Below, one piece after another: positions 40,101 through 52,100 of a DNA stretch of 64,000 nt. Under the pieces are notes generated by a model. That model had not been told where the DNA came from. It did no database searches and worked only from the letters and a program-made list of their open reading frames with translations. Positions within the stretch are counted from its first letter, which is position 1, and every line of letters begins with the position of its first letter. The DNA lies in NCBI GenBank assembly GCA_024195265.1, contig JAJLRJ010000002.1, positions 18,979,807 through 19,043,806 on the forward strand. Reading direction: 5' to 3'. The DNA is from Dendrophyllia cribrosa (lineage: Eukaryota > Cnidaria > Anthozoa > Scleractinia > Dendrophylliidae). The translations under genes and the position numbers were made by a program.

Positions 40101-43100
40101 GAGGAATACAATGGGAGCTGGACAGGGGCCGGGGTTACGACCTTTTAGCGGTCTTCAAACGCGTCTTTTCACGTGATCGTAAAGGGTTATGAGGCAAATA
40201 AGCCGTAACATCATATAAGCAAACGCCTAAAGTTTAACCTTTATTTTGACCTCCGTGTAACTGACTTTCCACTCAAGAAAATCATCATCATCATGACTGA
40301 TTACTCCCACTGGAGCGTAAGGCGTCCACTCGACACAGTCCTAAGCCGACCAGCTGATCTCTTACCAAGTTTTCCCCGTTGCTTTTTAGTTTTTATTCCA
40401 TAGTTCTTTTATTTTCAAATACATCGTCAATCTTTGTGCCTGATTTCTGTTGTCTAATTTTGTGCATGTACGTTCAATGTATTTTTAAGTGTGATGATAT
40501 CGTAGCAAAACAATGTGCATATCTAACCTGAACAGTTAAGTTGTCCTCTGACTCGCGTATCCGTTAACTCGTTCCCATACTCATCCACGCACCAACAAAA
40601 TCCTGTGGAACCATGACACTGAGTAGCCTGGTATCCACCATCCTTGCGGCACTGGGGCACAAACATCCCTGGGGGAGGCTGTGGGAAGTTCGCTAAAATC
40701 TTTTGAGATTCCTGTTTGCAAGGTGGCTCCTTTTCTTTTGGAGTAAAATAGAGATTCAAGTTAAAGAAAGCTGTTCATATTCAGAGTTCTAAGAAATTTT
40801 CCATTATTAATTATATTTAAATTCGTAATTTTTATACTTTTGTAAATTAGAGTAGTTTTATAGGGGGCCACAAGTTTATTAGCTTTGCTATTTAGTGCAA
40901 CCCTCTTTAAATAAAGACCTTATTTGTTTATTTCTTATTTATTCCAGTTGCTTTTATTTTGGGGCGAACCTTTAAACTAGCTTGTGCATCTTTGCAGCCG
41001 TTACCACAGCTAAGCTTAAAGGTCGCTTTATATATAATGTCTTATTAGTTCAAACGTCACATAATATTATTTCTAAGCGTTGTCGATGTTGATGACTTAC
41101 CCTCAAACGTACAAGGCGAAGACGTATCGATAATTAGAATCGGTTGCTATAGCGACGAGATATGAAACCATATGAGGCGAAAGGTGAAGTATTTTTTTAA
41201 TTAAAATTTGACCTTTTTTAACTAAATGTACAAATGCTACCAAAAGCGGCATATTGGTAGTGGTGGTTGTGGTGGTGGGATCGTGATGGTGATGGTCGTG
41301 GTAATGATGTCTAGGCTGTTTGTTAAAACTCTTACCACAACTGGGTCTTCCTTTGATGCGACTTCCCTGAATTTCATTTCCATATTCATCCACACACCAA
41401 CAGTACCCCGATGTCAGGTGACACTGTATTGCATTGTAGCCTCCATCTGCGTTGCATTCAAGTGCGTGTAATCCCACCACCGGTACTCCTCTCAGGCCCA
41501 GTGCTTTACGTCTGTTGATTTGGCACGGGCTAAGCCAGGCTGCGAAGACAAAAGTAATGTTGGAACATTGTGTCAAACCAACGAAATGAAATACAAGAGC
41601 AAGCTCAAAAGAAACATATTTGAACGAGTCCGAAATACCGGGATTTAAAGTTTTTATTAAATGACTTCACAAGTTGCTGTGAACCTGAAACAGTTGGTAA
41701 CAGGATCAGCATCAGCACATAACAAACGCTGTCCAAACCTTTCAGGCCCAGAGTGTTTTTTCTTTAAATTATCATTTTTGTTTTAAAACACAAACCAAGA
41801 TAACAAGCAATAGTTTGCACTCACAAAGTAATGAACAGTCATGCATTTCTTTGGACCGCGTGCCTGGCAGTTCATTACCGCTTCTATCAACACACCAACA
41901 CTCCCCGGTGGACTGAAGACACTGTCTTTCTTCGTATGAACCATCAGCCTTACAGCGAGGTACAAAATGCCCAGGAGGGGCGTTATCGAGACACTCGTCC
42001 CTACGTGATTGGCAGACGGTTGAAGTTTTACCTGTCAAGCAAAGAAAAGGACAAGGGGGTCAAAATATAAATAAAATATGCTGTTGCCTCGGTTGGGAAA
42101 AGAGACACGAAAATATGGTGTTATCGACTGAGTTGATAAGGTAAAATGGCCACCGTAAAAAGATTAAAAAAGCTTCTGTAGTCTGCTATAGCCCTATAGC
42201 CCCCGATCTGACAAACGGTAGGCATATTCCTAAGATATCGAAGGGTTAATAGTCGAAACGTGTTCCATTCTACCTACTTTTACGTACTTCTAAAAAATAA
42301 GTTGCCTTTTGCCTAGAAAGGATAACTTCTTGATGTCATTTGGGAGTATTTCAAATGCCACATAGTCAATAACAATCACAGTTATATTTAACCTACCTGT
42401 AAGAGTGCAGTTGGGCTTTCCCCATTGCCGAGTACTCGCCAGTTCATTTCCGCGTTTATCAACACACCAGCAGAAACCAGTCGCGTTGTGACACTGAATC
42501 GACTCATATGAACCATTAGGCTGACAGCTTGCGATGAACATACTGATGGAGGTTCTACTTCGTATGGTTATAGCTCTCTTGTTTTCCAGCTGACATGGTG
42601 TCATGGTAACTTCAAGACATTAAAATGAAATCCGAAATCAGGAATATGTAAACATTCATGCAAAATTATCCACTCCACTGTGCGCTCATACCATTTATAT
42701 GTAATGAAAATATTTTTTCCAATCTAATCAATCTATTAGAAGATTTTCAATTTAGTCTGTTTTTCTCGTTACCGTGGATCGTGCAGTTGGGTTTCCCAGT
42801 TTGTCTAGATCTCGGAATTTCATTTCCTTCTTTGTCGACACACCAGCAAACACCATCTGACTCGCCACACTGTATCTCTTCGTATCCTCCGTCAGGTTTG
42901 CATTTTGGAAAGAAACGACCGGTAGCTCGGAGGTGAGGACAAGAGGAGGATAATGACTTCACTTGCTCGCTGATACAGGTGGAGGCTGCAGCTAATGGAG
43001 ATGAAAAGAACGATAATAGAGATAAACCGGGGAGTAGAAAATTGATGTAAAATAATTTCGTAACCACTCCGCTATCCAGAAGTTTTACTTAAAAATTCTA

Positions 43101-46100
43101 GTATGCATGCAATGACCAGAGATTCGTTAGCTCTCTATTAGCCATTTACTAAGCCTCGAGAATCTTTTTTTTTTTTTTTTAATATCCGAACCAAGAAATG
43201 TTTGACAGTGTAGCTCGTATTTTTTTAAGGGAAGAAAATTCATTCGTGACAACTCACTCTTCAATGTTCATCAGAACCTACCTGTATAAGTCTGGTTTTT
43301 AGTCTCATACAAATTGGCCATGCTTACCCGGTTTATCCAAGGAAACAAATGTACAACGCCTGACACATCCACAGTCACAACATTTGGAAGATCCAGGACA
43401 GTCGCCATCCTGTGAGCACGTCTGTTCAGTCATTTGTGGTGGACATTTGGTTGAATCTGAGACGAATGGGCACACCCCTTGGCGAACTGAAAATTGATGG
43501 TTAATGTTAGTTGCAAATAAAAATGCAGACCAGACAAGTTCTTGACTTTTCAGGCCACTGGTTAACTGTTGGACGTTCAAGGAAATTATACCCCCACCGT
43601 GGTACAAGAGGTTAGGGCTGCTGTTACCTGTTACCCACTTTGTACACCCGATGTGTAACTTGGCAATAAATGAATTGATCAGTTGGCCAGATCAATAAGA
43701 CCAATCAAATATAACACGCCGGGCCAGCTGGGCACATGCCTCATCGTCATTGGTCTATTTGCGAAGAAGTTGGCAATACTTTGTAAAATGATGTTAAAAA
43801 TGCTGCAAGTGGCCCGGTTACTCACAATGTAAACTGACGATAGAACATATTAGGAAAACAACCATTTTGTAACAAACCAGTTTCTTGTTAAGAGGCAAGA
43901 AAGGATGTTGGTGGAGTTGGTGATGCTTTTCCAAACTTTCTTTCCTAAACTATATCTATGTTCTATTCCAGGTCGGACTTATTAATTCTAGCGAGATACG
44001 GATTGTAGAAAGGTCATACTCAAATGAGCTTTGAAAAAAGAAAGTGTAAGGCATTTAAGACGTAGCCGTATTTCTTACAAAAGTCATCATATACATGCAC
44101 TTTCCCTCCTTGTTGGTCAGTTAAATCGGGTCACTAATAAGAGAGACCCTTAGCAGCTTTATATAAGTTTGAAGTCAAATACTCCATCAGGACTCTCATA
44201 TTTGCTCACAGCAATTAATTATCATTGATAAATATTCACTCACCCTCAACTGGACATTGCGGTATTCCCCAACGATGTGTGCCAGCAATTTCATAACCAT
44301 TCTTATCTGAACACCAACAGAAGTCCGTGTTTCCAAAGCACTGTATCTCTGAGTATTCTCCATCCGGCATGCACTCGGAGACAAATCTTCCAACAGATGG
44401 GACTCCTGCTAATCCTAGCGCTTTACGTCTTTCTTCAAGGCAGGGTGTAAGCTTTCCGAAGGCTAGTAAAAAGAAATAAGAGAGACGCAGTGTACAGCAG
44501 TGCCGAATCAAGACAATTTTGCCAGCAAAGAAACAAAGGTGAGGACAGTGGCAAAACCGTACCGGCAAAAGCAACAAATAAAGATAAACTATCAGGGTAC
44601 AACGCGGGTTCTGATTACTCAATATTACATATTTAATTCAATTCAATTAAATTTTCAATTCAATTCTTTTACTAGCATAATAATAGATATTTATAATTCA
44701 ACACGTTGATACAGTGCCCAAATATGGTCAAAAAGTTATCGATATACGTTGTCTACATGACGTATAACCAGCGATGGCGGTAAATTTCGCATTTTGAAGG
44801 AAAGTGAAAATGACTGCTGCCTGCAATTTCGTGTTTTTGGGCGAGAAAGTGCGTGAACTATAAGTTAAAAAAGAGAAAAGAAAGAAAAAAAGAGAAGAAA
44901 AGAAAAGAAAAAAAATTATTGTTCGCATGATTGGACAAAAAAGGCGCGAAATTTTCGCGTTGTCGCGGTCGCAGAGTTTCTTGGCGTAGCTGAATGAAAA
45001 CTGGTTCAAAGTTTAACCGCTCGATAAGGAGTGAATGAAGGAGCACAATTTTCGTAAAATTCCTTTGGTAATCACCTCTGGAATATGATATAGACTTGAT
45101 GCTTCCTCAGAAAAGTTTCTGATCTCGTCATTACGGCTGTAGGAGCTAAAAAACGAGCAAGTTTGTAAACAACATTGCTCGACTCAGCTCGTACTTCGAT
45201 GTTTGAAAATTTGGTGCTGATGGAAGGGAGTAGAAAGCCAAATCAACTACAGGTACGATGTTTTAACCGTTTCTTGTATCCTTTAGCTGTGAATTTTTGT
45301 AAGACAAAATGTCCACGCTGCAGTTCTTTCCGACTTTTTGCCGCTATGTTTAGGTACGTATCCGTGTGTTTGTTCAATTTGTTTTGATTCTGAATTAAAC
45401 TTTTTAAGATATGAAACACTTGTAACTAAGACATTCTGTGCCATTTTACTGTGTTTTAATTCTTGTAGTCACTACTTTGTCCCGTTCTTTGAGTGGACGA
45501 AAGCTCTTCGTAGAAACTCTCAACTGATTGTGTACGCTAAATTAATTTTCGCGATTAATTTTAGCTTGGCAAAAGTTTCGGCATTCGCTGCTTGTTGTTT
45601 AAGAAATGGTGCGAGGTAAAATATTGTTGTAAGCCTTTTTCTCAATGAAAGGTTGTATATCTCAATGAATTTTTTTCTAGAAACTACAATTTGTTATCAA
45701 TGTGTTGAATTATAAAACAGTTGTAGTGTTCAAGCTTGCGCAATATTGACAAAGGCGCCACTTTCATTCATGAACTGTGTGATGTTGCAAGTTTCGCGCG
45801 GTAAGACATATGTAAGCTTTTTCAAGTTAGCCTCCAGCCATTTTTATGTAAATGAAGGTCAAAGTAAATCAAAGAAGAAATATTGAAGTTAACTACTCCG
45901 TGGTTTGAATGCAAAACATCAACTAAATGCTATTGTTCTTATTTCTTATTTTCTTGTATTTTCTTAGGTCGGAGCTAGATTCTAGCACTGATAAACGAAA
46001 TGAAGAAATGAAGGTTTGAAACTGAAGAAAAAGGCAACCAAATACCAGTGAGTAAAAGCACAGCATGGATTCACTGGTCAAAACTAAAAAATTAAACGGT

Positions 46101-49100
46101 TTGCATGAAGCAAAATCAGTTTGCAGTTATACAAAAGTGAGGTCCATAATGCTCTGGTATTATCTCTCCGCATCATGTTTCCTTAATTTATCTGTAAATA
46201 AAGTCAGATGCACACGCAGTTGAAGCCGACAAAGTCAATTATAGCCAATTGGCAACTCCGATGTAGATGAAAAGCAACCTACCCGTTGCCAGGCTACAGA
46301 TGGGTATCCCCATGACTCGAGTGCCCTGCATTTCTTTGCCGTACTCGTCAACGCACCAGCAGAAGCCTGTCTTTCTGTAACACTGTACGTCTTCATACCT
46401 GCCATTGGGTTTGCAATTTGGAGCAAAGTGACCAACTTGTAGAGTTGACACGCGTTTCTCCTCAGCAAGACAAGATGGAAGAACTCCTACGTTAGAAACA
46501 ACATTTTGTGTTTACAGGATTACATTGTGTACTCTAAAAAACCTGCTAAAGTTAAAACGAAGATGTTCCATTTTACACGTTTTGTGATATAAGGTAATTA
46601 GCCTTTCCAATTCAGTGCGTGCACGTTGTCTCTTGGTCCTTTCTCGTCCCTTTACTGATGGAGTCACGAAATAGATGATGTGTCTGTTCTTAATACACTT
46701 TAAGCCAATACCACTTCATTTTTGAGATTCGGAATATGTACTACATATTGCCAATATTGCTCATCAGAATTGCACTCTTTTAAAATGGACGAGTAACCAG
46801 GACAAGACATATTAACAAATTTAAAAAATGTCTCTGGTTAAAAGGTTTAAAATTTACGAGCTTTCGAATTGCACTCGTCTGCATACATGTACAATAATTT
46901 GTTAATGTTTTGAGATAGTATCAACACTTACCTTTACACGTGCTCATGCACTTTTCATAGGAAGGAAAGTTGTTGGCATTTCCTCCGCATCCGCTGTATA
47001 CAAAAGAATGACACTCGCCCGAGACCGCCTCAAAGTAAAACGCAGATATAGATGCAAGGCAACCAAGCTGACCAGGTTCAGGAGCCAGGTTACATAACCA
47101 TTCTAAAACAAGGCATGCCATTTTTTAAGAATTTTATTGGATATAAAAGTACCATGAAGCTAAGAAAAATGTCATCTTACTTTTCTCTGACATATACGGA
47201 TGTAAACGCATAAAATTATGTATATCTAGTCGTTTATAAGGCTAAAGAAAAACGTTCAAGTACGCAAAACCTGATCGTTCAAAATAAACGTTTTTAAACT
47301 TCTTACAACAATATATTTGCCTAGTGTTTAATAGTCTGTTCACAGACTTTTCCTTCTGAGCCGAGCGCGGGAGTGCGAGCGCGGAGCGCGAGAACGTGCC
47401 CGGAGGGCGAGAAAAAAAGGATTTATTTTTTCTGTTGCCCTAGGGGTTCGTTTTCGCGCTACGCGCTCGCACTCGCGTGCGTTCGCTTCGCTCGCGCTGG
47501 GCTAAAAAATAAATCGGTCTGTAGACAGACTAAGTGTTTAATTTTACCCAGAACAGGTCACTCCCATAGATTCGAAAGTTGCAATTTACAATTACAACAA
47601 AGCTTTCCTATCGCATGCGCACTTGACGAGCGCTTAACTCGATGAGATTTACCAGTACCGTTGTCAATACATTGTACAGTCAACTTTCCCTAAATCCCTA
47701 AACGAACACTTTCCACGACGAACACCTACAGTTGACCTCTGCCACACTGCTCCAATCATTCATTTTAATGAAACTGAGCTTTCTACAAGGCAGACACCTC
47801 TGTAAAATGGACATCTCGTTCAGATCCCGATGGCATCAGTCTTAGATATAGTTGACTGTATTTCACGGGTAAATTCGTATAATGCTTACCTCTAGATATA
47901 GCGTTAGTTTCATTTTTGACCAGTTCTGTCAAAATTTTACTCCTAGACTGGAGTGTACTGAAATCATCTGCAAAAAACACATTTCTGTAATCTGATGTCA
48001 GGTCCATAAGCTCGGAAACTTTCGCCTTGTCACCGATAGCAATAGCGTACATGGAGACACCTCTGTCTCGGAGACCTTGAGCAGAAGCTGACAGGGGCGT
48101 GTAAGGTCCCATATTTCTTGTCTGCCTGCTGCTCGTTAATAGAAGTAGGACCTAGGGTTAACAACAAGAAAATTTAAGTAACTGCAAAACATGATACATG
48201 TATACAAACGTTTATAACATTTTAAGCCGACTTGATTTGTTTTTGTTGATTCGTGATGCTAAATATGTGACTGTTTGCATTTTGCTTTTCGAAAAGGGAT
48301 CTGTTCTTTGACCTAGCATTGTGACCTTTAGGACAAGTAGAACACCTTGCCTCCAAGCACTTGATTTTTAGAACATTACTTTTCATAACTACATTCGTTT
48401 CTGCAATGTAATGCAAGCTATTTATTACCGCTTAGATGACGTTCGGTGCCTTTTAGTTCTTAGTCCTAAGACGGCATTTGTTTTCTTGCGTTATATCCTC
48501 CGGTTAATGAAAAGTATGCTGCGCGCACACACGTTGCAACATTGTGAAAAGCAAAGAGTAACAGCTTATACTTGATTGAACACACTGCCAAACGAGGAAA
48601 TTTCAAACATTTCAAATTTCATATAAAATCGGTAAACGTTTCAGTTCAGAACACAAGGCTATATGACGGAGAGTTATTGTTAGGGAGAGAGTAGTCATAA
48701 CTGATGCGGGCAGACGCGGAGTTCTCAAACTTCTCGCGTCCCGTACCCTTGCTCCCGGTTCCCACCTCTTCATTGTTTGTTCCCGCCTCTTTGCACTTTT
48801 GTAACTTTTTTTTTTCATATTTCCCGCCACCTTCCATAGCCTCCCGTAGACTTACCCCTCCTCTTTTCTCCTGGGATCGCACCACCCTATCCGACCGCAC
48901 GTATTGCACGTCCCTTGTAGAGAGGGAGCCACCGAGAGAAAGTTACCCACCTTAAAAAAATGTTTTCTACTTACAAGACATTTCAGTGATGGACACACGG
49001 TGCAATATACATGTAGCAAGTGCATGCGATATTGTGAAAACGTTTGCTCGTATATCCAGGACTTTAAACACAAAAACAAACGTTAAATAGCGACGTTTCA

Positions 49101-52100
49101 CCTTTGGTATCTCACTTCTCATTCCGTTCGCCTCGTTAAACAGTTCTTCCTCAGCAAGTAACATTGCTACGTCGAATCGACTAGACCCTTCCTTAGGCTG
49201 AAGTTTATTTACGATTTTCTTTACATTCTCGGCGGTAATGTTGTTCTCTTGCAAAGTGTTAAAATACAACGGAATTTCTGCATCACGGCTGAAGACTATA
49301 ATGCCAACGTGAGTCCCACTGGCGGAAACGTCAAAAAATGCTACGAGTGAAGACACTAATGATTGTGTCCTTGTCCAGTTCGTAGCACTTGTTTCCGAGG
49401 CATCAATCAAGATACCAAGGTCTATTGGAGTTCCATGATCTGAGAAGACAAGTAATTATAACAACAATTAACTTTGGTTTCCAATAAAGGCTGGCTATTA
49501 ACTACCCACATGAAAAGGCACAATTATAAGCCAAAAAAAAAACACAAATATGAATTTCAAACCCAGGAAGGTTATCGTAACTCCAGGCCACTTTAAATCC
49601 GAGTATAGTAGCAGCGGACCCTTAGTTACCTCAGGAGCTGCAGAATATGGCTTTAGCTGAGCTTTCGCGGGCCGAAGACCCGCTCGCAGAGCTCCATACT
49701 CATAGAACCCATGCTCGTCATTTTTCATGGTCATGGCTAGCGGAATGTTTCGCGGGCGCGCGTCCGTACATGTGTGTCCGTGCGTCGTGCAAGGCTAGCT
49801 CGCCGGCGCGTATGACGTCGCAAAACATGCGCATATGACGTCGCGTAACATCCGGGATCTTAGCAATTTTGAAACCAAAGCGAGGCTTTGTTTTTCGCGC
49901 GGCTACACGGCTGATGTCACGTCAGCTCGGTAAAAACTGTGGTTGCATCTTTTGCTGTGTTTATTAGAGTAAACCGCTGGTTTGCAAATTAAAGTCGTTA
50001 TTTCCCTGCATTTGTTCGCGGTTTGCTACTCAAGACAGGGGTACTAGTTAAAGGGGCTATGTCGCGAGGATGGCGGGTGAGTACTGGGTACTAACAACTT
50101 GAAAAACGTCCGGTGGCTTTTTATCAAGTTGGCGGCCATTACTGTCGAATTCGCTGCAATCCATTCCATCCCGTCGTATTGCGTGGAAGGATAGATCTCA
50201 AGTTTACAAATTAGTTAGAGTATTTACTTGGCTAGATTTTTGTTAAATTATTTCTGCGATTTGTTAGTCGTACCTTTGAAAAATTCGATGTCTTCCAGTA
50301 GTGGTGGAAGTTGGGGAGGAATTTAAAAGCGAAATCGATCGTGTGTTTGTTTTCCTCGCGTGGTTCGACACGAGTGCAAGCGCGCTAAAAATTTGCCGCG
50401 ATCCGGGACGGAACAATAGAAATTTGACATGTGTGACGTCAGGTGACTTCACATGACAGGAACTCATTGCGCAGACTCACCTTGCGACATAGCCCCTTTA
50501 AGCGATACTCAGAAGCCGCTATAGTGGAAAAAGAAGAGCTTTCAGGAATAAAATCTTGCTTCGAGGAACTTCATACGTTTTTATCAATGTGGTAGCAATG
50601 CGGGGAGATGTTTCTCACTTCGGATTTCAGAACAGAAGAAGCGGCGATTTAAAGAATTTCCAAGCAGTCAATCGAGAGACTTAAGGAGGCTCGAAAGGGT
50701 TTCTTACAGCTTATGTACATGTCAGAACAATTAAACATTAAAATTTTATGGTTTTAGTCTCTGAAACAAATTATACATAAGCTTATGACAGGGTTGTTAA
50801 AGTCTCCTTCAAGACCATTTATGACGTCATATGTGTTGTCATGGTAACTATCTTTAAAACTAACTCGGTGACCTATGTTTTTTATAAGCGTTTTTGAAAG
50901 TTTGCAATATTCTTCACTTCCTGTGTAAATTTGAAAAAAATCTGTATTGTGGAAATCGAAATAAATCGAAAAAGGCCTTTTAAAGGTTTAAAAAAATTCC
51001 ACTATACAGTTTTTTTCTAAAATGTCTCAAATGTTAGATAAAGTTGAATGCTACTTGCATGAAAAATTTCAACATACGTCACCGAGCAAATTTTTGAGAT
51101 AAAGAGGAATATTTTATGTACGATTTATTTCCGGTTCGCGCGATTTTTCGCAGTATTTTCATTTCCGGTCAGCTGCGTGTGCTACTTTTTGATAGGAAAA
51201 GAGCTGACGCATGCGTCAATGCATGACGAGTGCACGTCGCGCGCGCACGCAGCTGAAAACCCTTTTCAGCCTCCTTAAAGGTAAAACAAATTAAAGTTTT
51301 CGAGGGGAATTTATGTTGATATCAATCTGTGATTGACTTTTTTTTGTGCCCTCGTTAGTTTTGGGGAATTGTTTATAAAACGTGCTCAAATTTAGTCGTA
51401 TTGATTTCTTGAATTTCATCGAAGACAGCTCGGCCTCGATGCGCTATAAATGGTACGCGTTTTGCTATGGAGATTTCAATAAAATTTTTGGAAAGAAGAT
51501 TGTGTTGTCCATTTTTATGTGTTTGTTCATTTATTACATAGGTTGAAAAGCGATTTTATGTAAACAAAACAAGGGCTTGGATTATATAGTTCTAACTTCA
51601 CTCGCGTCGCCTTTTAATATGCAAATATGTTTGTGTTTTTTTTGCAATTCTGATTTCCAATTCAGTTTCTCGGGCAGTTTTTGATACGCAACACGTGTAT
51701 TTTATTTAGAAATTTTGTTTTTGTTTTTTTTGTGAACTTTTGTACGGTCTAAATGTACTGTGCAGACGGTCGTGTATTACTGTTTTTGGTAATTGCTAAA
51801 ATTGAATAATAGCCCGGTCGTCAATCTTAATTCTTGTGCTTTCGACCTTTCACCGTAGTTAACCTTATCATCGGCTTTCTATTTAGAAAGCTAGCCCATA
51901 TTTCCATTTGGGCCGCGTTACGCAAAAAGGGCCCGGACGGCATATTTTCTCGATTTTGAGTTTTTAGCTTTTATGCCCACTTCAATCCCTAAATAATGTG
52001 ATGGAAGCAAAAAAAGTCCGGAAATTAAAATTAAAACCGTAAAAATTGCGCCTTGAATGCAAATATCGTAAGGCTCCGCCATTTTGAGCAGTTGATTTTA

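Noticed and set aside
41103..41335. His- and Thr-rich tail after Tg1 T18
   Set aside because: It lies beyond a good gtaaga donor and comes from a GTG/GGT microsatellite.
47373..47645. Plus-strand 90-codon frame
   Set aside because: Most of it is inside the MITE at 47,333-47,532.
48704..48955. Plus-strand 83-codon frame
   Set aside because: It lies in the vWA intron, antisense, and has low-complexity composition and no domain.
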